Origin: an uncultured Bacilli bacterium
GTDB taxonomy: Bacteria > Bacillota_I > Bacilli_A > RFN20 > CAG-449
NCBI GenBank assembly: GCA_944332225.1
Contig: CALVJO010000005.1
Location: 1-60,432, forward strand
Length of the DNA stretch: 60,432 nucleotides
Reading direction: 5' to 3'
The notes beneath the pieces are model-generated. The model was not told the DNA's origin. It made no database searches and saw nothing but the letters and a program-made list of their open reading frames with translations. Of the stretch, positions 27,029 to 34,897 are shown in pieces; the stretch's first letter is position 1, and every line of letters starts with the position of its first letter. The translations under genes were made by a program, and so were the position numbers.

Positions 27029-27056
27029 AAAAATGATGGAGTAATCCATCATTTTT
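27029..27056. terminator. bidirectional intrinsic terminator
   Basis: AAAAATGATGGA (27029-27040) and TCCATCATTTTT (27045-27056) form a perfect 12-bp stem around GTAA. It separates the kinase gene from the converging iron operon. Confidence 0.88.
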
Positions 27057-27075
27057 AGGTTTTATAGGGAAGAAT

Positions 27076-27246
27076 TTAGTGCTTAGGATATTTTTTATAA
27101 TATTCTTTAAGCAATTTATTACCATTCATCTTAGAGCAGCAACAGCTTATAGATTCGCCTTTTTTCTTCTTGCTAATAAGATGATAGATAACTAGTGAGA
27201 CAATTAATGCTGTGATGATGATAATTAATATATCAATTAATTGCAT
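27076..27246 (-). CDS. FeoB-associated Cys-rich membrane peptide
   Basis: A 56-residue peptide that starts 1 nt after the feoB stop. It has one membrane helix (LIDILIIIITALIVSLVIYHL), then a lysine patch and a Cys triplet (SISCCCSKM). This layout matches the FeoB-associated Cys-rich family found next to feoB in Firmicutes. The cysteines may handle Fe(II) or redox at the transporter, which is not proven. Its size and position strongly support it as a real last gene of the operon. Confidence 0.82.
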   Translation of the reverse strand: MQLIDILIIIITALIVSLVIYHLISKKKKGESISCCCSKMNGNKLLKEYYKKYPKH

Positions 27247-27247
27247 A

Positions 27248-29551
27248 TTAACCTCGATTCAATGTTAGTCTAGAGGAAGATATTTTCTTGTTATATAGAT
27301 ATATTCCAAGAATAATCAAGGCTATAGCGCCTACCCAAATAAAGGAAGTCCACCACCAAGAACCAACTGTATAGATAAGTGAAGAAACAATATAAGATAC
27401 GATAAGCCAGAAAGCGATCGTGTATTTTAAAGTTCCTTTCTTAAGTTCTGCTTTAGCAGTTGCCACCGCGGCAAAGCAAGGAATTGTTAGCATATTGAAA
27501 GCAATGAAGGAGATGAGAGCAGGAATAGTTATGTTTGTAGCCTGTACCATTGCGACAACTTCGTTAACTCCCTCTCCTTCTGCACTTCCTAATGCGACTC
27601 CAACCACCGCTGCTAACATGCCAAATGTTGCAATTACGTTTTCTTTAGCAATTAATCCGGTTATAGCCCCAACTGCGAAGACCCAACCAAAGGCTGCAAG
27701 CTGAGAACCAAATCCTAGAGGAGTGAATAATGGTTGAATTAATTTTCCAATTCCCGCGAGAATTGAATCATCAGTAGTCAATGTTCCTAAGAACTGTAAT
27801 GTTTCAGGATCATATTCTATATACTTCCAATCAAAGGTAAATGATTGTAAGAACCAAATGACAATCGTAGAAATCAAGATGATCGTGAAGGCTTTTTCAA
27901 TAAAGTGTTTTAATTTATCCCATAAGTGAATCATCAATGATTTAAATTGAGGTAAGTGATAGTTAGGTAACTCCATAATAAATGGAGCGACCTCACCTTT
28001 TAAGGTGGTTTGTTTCATGACAATTAAAGCAACAATGGCAGTTACCATACCAAGCAAATACATGCTTAAGGTGATTAAATCAGCATTTCCGACACCTAAA
28101 GTTATGATAATTGCCCCTGTACATGCTGTTAGAATCGGTAGTTTTGCTCCACATGAGAAGAAAGGAATAACTCTAATGGTCGCGATTTTTTCTTTTTCAT
28201 CTGATAGAGTTCTTGTATTTATCATCGCAGGGACCGAGCAACCAAAGCCCATGATCATTGGCATGAAGGCTCTGCCTGAAACCCCAAATTTTCTAAATAT
28301 TCTATCGAGAATAAAGGCAACTCTAGCCATGTAGCCTGTATCTTCTAAGATCGAGAAGAATAAGAATAACAATAAGATTTGAGGAACAAAGCTTAACACC
28401 GAGAATAAGCCACCTAATATTCCATCGCATACCAACGCTACTCCCCAGTTAGACGCATTCATAGAAGTTAATAAATCGCCAACTAAGGAATTTATCCAAT
28501 CTGTAAAACAGATGACTAGATTTTGTAGGATAACTCCAATAGAATTAATTCCTCCTTCAGTGAAGAATAATCCTTTAAAAGGAGTTCCTGCAAAGTTAGT
28601 AGGGAAACTTACTCCCATCGCGTTCAAATAAAGAAAATCTTCTGCGAATGTAAGATGGAATATAACAAACAAAATCGCGATAAATATTGGAATTCCTAAC
28701 CATTTATTGGTCAAGACTTTATCAATCTTATCTGATTTAGATAGCTTCTTTTTATTAGGATCTTTCTTTGAGTAGACGTTAGATAAATTAGAAGTAATAT
28801 ATTTATATCTTTCATCCGCGACCATCGCTTCTAAATCTTGAGAAGATAGATGTTCATCGTTATATTCTTTAACAAATTTATAAACATCAGGATGTTTATT
28901 AGTTTCAAGCTCATCATTTTCAATGATTTTTAAGGCATGAAATAATGGATTAGGAATATCTTGTTTCTTTAAAGATTCTGTAACCTCATTTATTAAATTC
29001 TTTAAAGGTGAATCTTTTAAGATGGTCATTCCTTCTCTTTTCTTCTTAGCAAAATCAATTGCCCTATCCATTAAAAGAGAAATATTTTCTTCCTTTAACG
29101 CGGATATTTCAACCACGGGAACCCGTAATTTATTTTCTAATTCGCGAACATTAATAGAATCGCCTTCTTTATTAACTTCATCTATCATATTTAAGGCAAT
29201 TACAACAGGTAAATCCATCTCTAATAGTTGAGAAGTTAAATAAAGATTTCTTTCTAGATTTGTCGCATCGACAATATTGATTATTAAATCGATCTTTTCA
29301 TCAATTAAGGCATTTCTAGAAATAACTTCTTCTGAAGTATAAGGAGATAAAGAGTAGATTCCAGGAAGATCTAGAATATAAACTTCTTCCTTAGTCACCT
29401 TATTCTTATAAATTCCATCTTTTTTTTCAACAGTAACTCCTGGCCAGTTACCAACATGGGCTGTTGAGCCAGTTAGAACATTAAATAAGGTAGTTTTTCC
29501 TGAATTAGGATTCCCCGCGAGGGCAAAACGCATTCTTTCTCTTTGAGCCAT
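27248..29551 (-). CDS. feoB: ferrous iron transporter FeoB
   Basis: The 767-residue protein is a complete FeoB, which imports Fe(II) across the membrane. The N-terminal G domain has G1 GNPNSGKTTLFN, G2 region NWPGVTVEKK, G3 DLPG and G4 NMID. The membrane part holds the two Gate segments, including GFGCSVPAMINTRTL with the conserved Cys and FFSCGAKLP. It is preceded by two feoA genes with a 1-nt gap and followed by the Cys-rich peptide. The operon is driven by the promoter at 30045-30072 with flanking operators. Confidence 0.96.
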   Translation of the reverse strand: MAQRERMRFALAGNPNSGKTTLFNVLTGSTAHVGNWPGVTVEKKDGIYKNKVTKEEVYILDLPGIYSLSPYTSEEVISRNALIDEKIDLIINIVDATNLERNLYLTSQLLEMDLPVVIALNMIDEVNKEGDSINVRELENKLRVPVVEISALKEENISLLMDRAIDFAKKKREGMTILKDSPLKNLINEVTESLKKQDIPNPLFHALKIIENDELETNKHPDVYKFVKEYNDEHLSSQDLEAMVADERYKYITSNLSNVYSKKDPNKKKLSKSDKIDKVLTNKWLGIPIFIAILFVIFHLTFAEDFLYLNAMGVSFPTNFAGTPFKGLFFTEGGINSIGVILQNLVICFTDWINSLVGDLLTSMNASNWGVALVCDGILGGLFSVLSFVPQILLLFLFFSILEDTGYMARVAFILDRIFRKFGVSGRAFMPMIMGFGCSVPAMINTRTLSDEKEKIATIRVIPFFSCGAKLPILTACTGAIIITLGVGNADLITLSMYLLGMVTAIVALIVMKQTTLKGEVAPFIMELPNYHLPQFKSLMIHLWDKLKHFIEKAFTIILISTIVIWFLQSFTFDWKYIEYDPETLQFLGTLTTDDSILAGIGKLIQPLFTPLGFGSQLAAFGWVFAVGAITGLIAKENVIATFGMLAAVVGVALGSAEGEGVNEVVAMVQATNITIPALISFIAFNMLTIPCFAAVATAKAELKKGTLKYTIAFWLIVSYIVSSLIYTVGSWWWTSFIWVGAIALIILGIYLYNKKISSSRLTLNRG

Positions 29552-29552
29552 A

Positions 29553-29786
29553 TTATCCCTCCAATTCCACTTCTACAAACTTAGCTTCACTTTTTCTTAA
29601 AGTTAGGCTATAGTTTCTGATTTTAACTTCTAAAGGGTCATTTAACGGAGCCTTTTTAACTAAAACAAGCTTTGCTCCAGGAGTAACTCCCATATCAAAA
29701 AGCCTCCTTCTTATTTTCCCTTCACCATAAATCTTTTTAATAGTACCTTGTTCTCCAATTTCAAATTCATCTAATAATTTAATCAT
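29553..29786 (-). CDS. feoA: FeoA domain protein (second copy)
   Basis: A 77-residue SH3-like FeoA protein that should bind or regulate FeoB on the cytosolic side. The family pattern is seen as GEQGTIKKIYG, RRRLFDMGVTPGAKLVLVKKAPLNDPLEVKIRNYSL, with the LxxMGxxPG turn and the final LRKSEA. It starts right after the first feoA (no gap) and ends 1 nt before feoB. Compared with the first copy it is closer to the standard consensus. Confidence 0.93.
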   Translation of the reverse strand: MIKLLDEFEIGEQGTIKKIYGEGKIRRRLFDMGVTPGAKLVLVKKAPLNDPLEVKIRNYSLTLRKSEAKFVEVELEG

Positions 29787-30014
29787 TTAAAATCCTTCTT
29801 TCGTTTTAACGTAGATTTTACTAGCTATATCCTTACTAAGAGCCAGTCTTCCATTTTTAATTAGCAAGATGACATTTCCCTTAGATGATTCTAAAAGTGT
29901 AAGCTGCTGGTCAGGAATGATCCCTAAATTCTCTAGATGCTTCTTAAGCTTCCCTTCAGATTGCACTTTGATAATAGTTAGAGGAACACCGATAGGTGCA
30001 AATATTAATGGCAT
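29787..30014 (-). CDS. feoA: FeoA domain protein (first copy)
   Basis: A 75-residue FeoA-type SH3-like protein and the first gene of the operon. The pattern KKHLENLGIIPDQQLTLLESSKGNVILLIKNGRLALSKDIA fits the family, but it is more divergent than the second copy. Two feoA genes before feoB are common in Firmicutes. An AGG ribosome site (GGGAGGTATAT) lies before the ATG and overlaps the edge of the proximal operator region, so repressor binding would block transcription near its start. Confidence 0.9.
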   Translation of the reverse strand: MPLIFAPIGVPLTIIKVQSEGKLKKHLENLGIIPDQQLTLLESSKGNVILLIKNGRLALSKDIASKIYVKTKEGF

Positions 30015-30025
30015 ATATACCTCCC

Positions 30026-30041
30026 GTTAGTTATAACTAAC
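30026..30041 (-). promoter_or_regulatory. operator-like perfect palindrome, feo operon (proximal)
   Basis: GTTAGTTATAACTAAC is a perfect 16-bp palindrome that begins 3 nt downstream of the -10 box, so a bound protein would block initiation. The form GTTAG-N6-CTAAC is consistent with an iron- or manganese-dependent DtxR/MntR-family repressor. Confidence 0.75.
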
Positions 30042-30044
30042 ATC

Positions 30045-30072
30045 ATTATATTTAACGGAAATGCCTTGTCAA
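30045..30072 (-). promoter_or_regulatory. consensus promoter of the feo operon
   Basis: Read on the minus strand, TTGACA (30072-30067) and TATAAT (30050-30045) are both perfect hexamers 16 nt apart. This is the best promoter in the window and explains why tight repression would be needed. Confidence 0.88.
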
Positions 30073-30079
30073 CAAAAAA

Positions 30080-30095
30080 GTTAGATAGAACTAAC
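30080..30095 (-). promoter_or_regulatory. operator-like dyad, feo operon (distal)
   Basis: GTTAGATAGAACTAAC has the same GTTAG and CTAAC half-sites as the proximal operator and lies 7 nt upstream of the -35 box. The centres of the two sites are 54 bp apart, about five helical turns, so dimers would sit on the same face of DNA. Confidence 0.7.
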
Positions 30096-30232
30096 ATTTG
30101 ATTAAAATAAAGTTTTCTGATCCAGCCTATCTTAATTATTAATAATGTTAGGCAACAAAATAGATAAGGAAAATATTTGATTCAATCTTTACATGCATAT
30201 TATGTAATAGCTTACAAGATAAATGATGAATA

Positions 30233-32101
30233 TTATTTGCTTCTTAAATAATGGTAGTAACCATCTTTCTCTTCGATAAATTTAAAGCCTTTAATTTTAT
30301 ATTTATTACCATTAGCTAAAAGAAAAATATCTTTCAAACTTGAAATCTTTTTATAAATATTATGACTGTTTAAAACAGATCTTGTCTCCATTCCTAACAA
30401 ATCTTTAGATGCTGACGGGGATATTTTAATAAAGATGAAAGTAATTATTTTCATAAAAAATAATTTTAGCTTAGATGGTTTATAATTTGAAGAAACAGCT
30501 AAAGGGACGAATGTTTGCTCTAATAAAGAAGAAACTTGCTTAAAAGTTAATTTTGCTTTTTTAGAATAATGTTTTAAGGCTTTTCTTTGCAATATATTAG
30601 GATTATCTAAAACTAATTTAGATAATGACAAAGTAAAATTAAGATTATTTGATTCTTGTTCCTCTTCTAACATCTTTTCATAAATTCTTTTTTCAAGCGC
30701 GTTGTAATCATTAAAGATGATTGCTTCATATGATTTAGATAAATAAATTGAATCTATTTGTTTGTTAGTATTTAGAAAATTTAAATCCAGACTCTTACCA
30801 TCTAAAGGAAAGATAATTTCCTTTAAAGATGGACAATTTTCAATTAAGCATCTAATCGGTTTATTTACAATGCAGGAAGAATAATCAGCCTTAATTAAAT
30901 TAGGTAGGTTTTCTAGCAGGATAAAGCAATCTTCGTTTCCTTCATCATTTTTAAAATAATTAGATGGAAAGATGATGTTTTCAATTTTAGAATTTTCAAA
31001 ATGATCTAAATATCCATCAAAATTATCATTTAATATGAGAGTTTTTAAATTTTCTTTATTTGAGCATCCAACAACATTGACATCAGGTAAAAATAGCCAA
31101 TTATAATTCTGATCAAAATAATTATTGTTCATCTTAGAAATAGTGTTGTTAACATATATTGTTTTAAGCTTTGGCTTATTAAAATCACCGATGAAATCGG
31201 ATTCAAGATTAGAAACATTTCTTAAATCTAGAATTCTAAGATTCTTGCATCCTAAAAAGACATTTGAATAGATATGTTTACAAGATTTAGGAATATTAAT
31301 TTCCTTTAAAGAAAAGCAGTTAAGAAAAGTATAGCCATTAGAATCAGATTCTATCTTTTCATGCCCACCTATAGATTCTATAGTCTCAGGAAGATAGATA
31401 GTTTCTAAAAAGGTCATATTAGCAAAAGCCATAGGGCCAAGAGCAATAACTTTATATTTTTTATCCTCAATAGTTAAATAAGGAGGAACATTTATTTTAT
31501 AAGCAAAAGGATCTTTATAACCGCTTATGATGAGAGAATCTTCAATAATTTTAACCATGAAAGGATTCTCTTTTTTCATCGCGCGTAAAGCTTTTATTTT
31601 TTCTTCATAAGATGATGCGCCTAGAAGATAGGTTATTTCATTTGCAAATACTTTTTTATATAGCTTCTTTGCTTCGTTTGGTAAAGATAAAGATTCGCTT
31701 AATATTTCCCCTGATACTGTTAAATTATTAATCTTTCCGTAATTAATCGAAAAATATGATTTATGAGAAAGGTCTACTCTTTTCATAAGTCTATAAAGGA
31801 AAGGATCATTCAATGAATCTTCGTTTAAATATATAATTGCTCCTATACAATCATAATCATCAATTTTTTCTAAAATGAAATCTTGATAATCTTTGCTAGA
31901 GTCAATCTTTTTATCGTAGAAAACAGAAATATTTTCTGATAGATAGATTAAAACATCAATCAAGGCTTCCTTATATAAAGAGGTAGGATAGTAAATTAAA
32001 TAATATCCTTGATCTATAAGAGGCTCAGGAATCAGCTTTTTTATATCATCATTAATTTCTTTAGATTGTAAAATTTGGTTAATCTTTTCTTTAGTATCCA
32101 T
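30233..32101 (-). CDS. LRR protein with degenerate TIR domain
   Basis: A 622-residue intracellular protein (no signal peptide), last gene of the TIR-LRR operon. Residues 1-34 match the N-terminal extension of the upstream paralogue (MDTKEKINQIL versus MDTLQDKINFIL). The TIR-like domain (about 34-150) has YLIYYPTS where the paralogue has YFISYSHK, and Leu105 stands where the catalytic Glu should be, so NADase activity is not expected. BspA-like LRR_5 repeats follow (MAFANMTFLETIYLPETIESIG and others), then a C-terminal tail with a hydrophobic stretch (KLFFMKIITFIFIKI). It begins 1 nt after the paralogue. It may be a regulator or decoy for the active TIRs; that is inference. Confidence 0.72.
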   Translation of the reverse strand: MDTKEKINQILQSKEINDDIKKLIPEPLIDQGYYLIYYPTSLYKEALIDVLIYLSENISVFYDKKIDSSKDYQDFILEKIDDYDCIGAIIYLNEDSLNDPFLYRLMKRVDLSHKSYFSINYGKINNLTVSGEILSESLSLPNEAKKLYKKVFANEITYLLGASSYEEKIKALRAMKKENPFMVKIIEDSLIISGYKDPFAYKINVPPYLTIEDKKYKVIALGPMAFANMTFLETIYLPETIESIGGHEKIESDSNGYTFLNCFSLKEINIPKSCKHIYSNVFLGCKNLRILDLRNVSNLESDFIGDFNKPKLKTIYVNNTISKMNNNYFDQNYNWLFLPDVNVVGCSNKENLKTLILNDNFDGYLDHFENSKIENIIFPSNYFKNDEGNEDCFILLENLPNLIKADYSSCIVNKPIRCLIENCPSLKEIIFPLDGKSLDLNFLNTNKQIDSIYLSKSYEAIIFNDYNALEKRIYEKMLEEEQESNNLNFTLSLSKLVLDNPNILQRKALKHYSKKAKLTFKQVSSLLEQTFVPLAVSSNYKPSKLKLFFMKIITFIFIKISPSASKDLLGMETRSVLNSHNIYKKISSLKDIFLLANGNKYKIKGFKFIEEKDGYYHYLRSK

Positions 32102-32102
32102 A

Positions 32103-33767
32103 TTATTTATTCTCTATTCTTATAAATTTATGATAGTTAGTTAAATCAGATTCAACCCGTTTAAAAGCTGAACTAACTTTGATTTTTTGGCTTGTTAAAT
32201 AGATAGTATCTAACGTAGGAATAACTTCATCAATATAGGTTAGTCTCTTGCTGTTTTTAATTTTATTTTCAATAACTATAAGTTTCTTTGTATTAATAAT
32301 TGCTGTTTTAAGATTTAGACAATCATTAAAAGAACTAGATGACAAATGAATCTCTTTAGGATGCTTTAGTTCAATTTTTTGAAGGCTGCTACAACCATAA
32401 AAAGCATCTTTATCTATCAAAGAAACATCATTTAATACTAAGCTTTCAAGGCTCTTTAAATTTGAAAATGCCTCGGTTTCTATAGTTAGATTTTTTGCTT
32501 CGTCGATAATGTTTTTTATCTTTATACAATTTTTAAAGGCTTGGGGATAGATGCATTTTAATCCATTTGGTAAATTGATTGATTCTAAACTTTTACAATT
32601 ATAGAACGCGCGATATCTAATGGAATAGCAGTTATCAGGTATGGTGAAATTAATCAAATTTTGGCAGTTAGCTAGAGCCTCATCTTGAATTATTTCTAAA
32701 CTGTTAACGATAATAGTTTTTAAATTAGGAGAATCTTTAAAAAGAAAGAAAGCATCGTCCCCTTTTTCAAATTCAATAGTTTCAAGATATTCACTTTTAC
32801 CGATTAGGGATACATTATTAGGCACGAATAGATATTTTAAGTTGATGCAGTTATTAAACGCGGACATTTCTATTCTCCCGTTTTCCGTCTTAGCTAGATT
32901 TACTTTAGTTAAATTAACGCAGTTATAGAAGGCGTAGTCTTGAATGTATTTCCAGTTTATAGGCAAGCTAATTTCTTCAAGAAAACGAAAATTAGCAAAC
33001 GAACCAACTCCAATTCCTGAAACAGGTTTTGTCTCACCTTTAATTTTAATATTTTGAGGTATAGAAACCTTTTTGATTGATATATCTCGACAATAAGATA
33101 ATAAATATTCATTATTTTCATCGCCCATAGAATCATCTTTTGAGTATTTAAATAATTTTGGAGAAGGAATATTTTTGATTTGCTCCTTAATCTCATCAAG
33201 CGAAGTATTTGAAATCTCCAAAAGGACTTTTGATTTAATTGATAATATTGATTTTAAAAATATTTTTTCATCTAAAGAAATATTTAAAGAATTATATATT
33301 TCATCGGTGACCTCAGCTTCTTTTAAAAGCTTTGGGGAGATATCTTTATTATTAGAAAAGAAGCTATCGATAACTATAAAAAATGGTTCAATATCAGGTA
33401 ATGAGATGATTAATGATGACTTTTTATATTTTGAGGATAAATTGTATTCCTTATTTAAGGAATCAGAATGCAAGCAGTTTTTACTTACAAAATAAATTAT
33501 TCCTTTGCACGAAAAAGAATAAACCTTCTTTTTTACAAATTTAATCCAACTTTCTCCGTTTTCTAAGCCCCTGTCATACCAAAGATTAATTCCTGATTCG
33601 AGAAGCTTTAAGATGTAAGGAAAGACCACTTTATAATCTTTATGAGAATAGGAAATAAAATAATAGCCTTCATCGCTGTTAGGATCTGGCATGATTCCTT
33701 GCTTTTGGACTTCTTCTAATGATTTAGAATTTAGAATGAAATTAATTTTATCTTGTAATGTATCCAT
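32103..33767 (-). CDS. TIR-LRR protein
   Basis: A 554-residue protein without signal peptide. After a 35-residue extension comes a TIR domain (YFISYSHKDYKVVFPYILKLL, INLWYDRGLENGESW, KGIIYFVSKNCLHSDSLNKEY); Glu107 aligns with the catalytic Glu of NAD-cleaving TIRs. Leucine-rich repeats of the BspA/LRR_5 type fill about 245-500, with units such as YAFYNCVNLTKVNLA, RAFYNCKSLESINLP and DAFYGCSSLQKIELK. LRR_5 repeats are mostly known from surface proteins, but here they should be cytosolic. It lies 33 nt after the GNAT gene and 1 nt before its paralogue. A role in sensing and NAD depletion is inference from TIR biology. Confidence 0.82.
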   Translation of the reverse strand: MDTLQDKINFILNSKSLEEVQKQGIMPDPNSDEGYYFISYSHKDYKVVFPYILKLLESGINLWYDRGLENGESWIKFVKKKVYSFSCKGIIYFVSKNCLHSDSLNKEYNLSSKYKKSSLIISLPDIEPFFIVIDSFFSNNKDISPKLLKEAEVTDEIYNSLNISLDEKIFLKSILSIKSKVLLEISNTSLDEIKEQIKNIPSPKLFKYSKDDSMGDENNEYLLSYCRDISIKKVSIPQNIKIKGETKPVSGIGVGSFANFRFLEEISLPINWKYIQDYAFYNCVNLTKVNLAKTENGRIEMSAFNNCINLKYLFVPNNVSLIGKSEYLETIEFEKGDDAFFLFKDSPNLKTIIVNSLEIIQDEALANCQNLINFTIPDNCYSIRYRAFYNCKSLESINLPNGLKCIYPQAFKNCIKIKNIIDEAKNLTIETEAFSNLKSLESLVLNDVSLIDKDAFYGCSSLQKIELKHPKEIHLSSSSFNDCLNLKTAIINTKKLIVIENKIKNSKRLTYIDEVIPTLDTIYLTSQKIKVSSAFKRVESDLTNYHKFIRIENK

Positions 33768-33799
33768 CTTTTTAAGTAATTATATCCCATATTTTTTAG

Positions 33800-34897
33800 T
33801 TAAAATAAGTCACTTTTATTAAAAGAGAAAAAGAAATGAAGAGAATTTAAATCATATAAAGATTCTAATGATAAGATATAACGATTAAATTCCATCATAG
33901 AAGCAAATGTTTTAATTGGATTTTCGCTTGTTTTAGAAATATCGATAGAATCATTATTTATCTTTATTAGAAGTCGTTCATCACCTATTTGATAAACATA
34001 AGTTTTGTTTTCAAAAGTCATGATATTTTTATTGATTGAGAAGAGAAATTTTAAAAATTCAATCTCATCATAGACTTTAATTAATAAATCATCTTGAAGA
34101 GAGATATTCTCACTTAATAATGAAAATTTATAAAATAAATCACGATCTAAAGAAGAGACTGATATTGTTAATTCTTTATTAAAATAATTAAATATAGATT
34201 TAATAATTAAAGGTAATTTATCTATATCAAATATAACAAATTCATCAATATTATCTAAATGTTCTTTTTTGGTGAAGTAGCCATAGACTTTATCATTTTG
34301 CTTTAAAATATAAGGTTTTCTTCTCCCACCTATTAATGATTTATAGAAATCATCTTTAGTTTTAAGCTTATATAAATCCTGCTTTAAATATTGAGAATAT
34401 AAAGCTTCAATATCATCATCTGATTCCTGTAATTCAAGGCATGAAATCTCGGTTTTTAAAGGTAATCTTTTATTTAGAATCGTGAAATTATAATCATAAC
34501 CAACTTTTTCATAACCAAAGTGATTATATCTTGTTCTATCTCCAGTTAAGATAGAGAAAATAACCTTCTGAGAAACATTCTCAGAGTTAATATTTTTCAT
34601 CAATAAAGACATATAGCCCCGATTTTGATATTCTTTTAAAGTCGCGATTGAGCCAACAAAAGAAACTAGATAAGGTTTATCTAGATTAATCTCTTTTAAA
34701 ATATTCCCTCCGACTGAGACCATTTTTTGATCTTCAATGATGCAGAAGTGAGATGGAGAATAGTCAATTTTAGAACTATAGATTTTAGCCATATTGATTC
34801 TAAAATCAAATTCAGGATATCTTACTTCTTTAAACGCGGAGTTCGCGCAGGAGAGGATTTGATTTAGTTCTCCTTTTTTACATTTTCTTATGTTCAT
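33800..34897 (-). CDS. GNAT-family N-acetyltransferase
   Basis: About 365 residues. The N-terminal half is a GNAT fold: IRKCKKGELNQILSCANSAF, then FVGSIATLKEYQNRGYMSLLM with the QxxGxx acetyl-CoA loop (QNRGYM), then GDRTRYNHFGYEKVG, as in Eis-like acetyltransferases. The C-terminal half is a sterol-carrier-like or second GNAT-like region without clear motifs. ATG 34897 is chosen over 34912 because GAGGA lies 8 nt before it, inside the end of the TIR-STAND-LRR gene, which it overlaps by 20 nt. It may modify a partner or a small molecule in the same system; the target is unknown. Confidence 0.75.
   Translation of the reverse strand: MNIRKCKKGELNQILSCANSAFKEVRYPEFDFRINMAKIYSSKIDYSPSHFCIIEDQKMVSVGGNILKEINLDKPYLVSFVGSIATLKEYQNRGYMSLLMKNINSENVSQKVIFSILTGDRTRYNHFGYEKVGYDYNFTILNKRLPLKTEISCLELQESDDDIEALYSQYLKQDLYKLKTKDDFYKSLIGGRRKPYILKQNDKVYGYFTKKEHLDNIDEFVIFDIDKLPLIIKSIFNYFNKELTISVSSLDRDLFYKFSLLSENISLQDDLLIKVYDEIEFLKFLFSINKNIMTFENKTYVYQIGDERLLIKINNDSIDISKTSENPIKTFASMMEFNRYILSLESLYDLNSLHFFFSFNKSDLF

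Noticed and set aside
32103-33767. TIR-LRR proteins as secreted BspA-type adhesins
   Set aside because: No signal peptide or lipobox precedes the TIR domain, and the LRR part follows it directly, so a cytosolic location is more likely.
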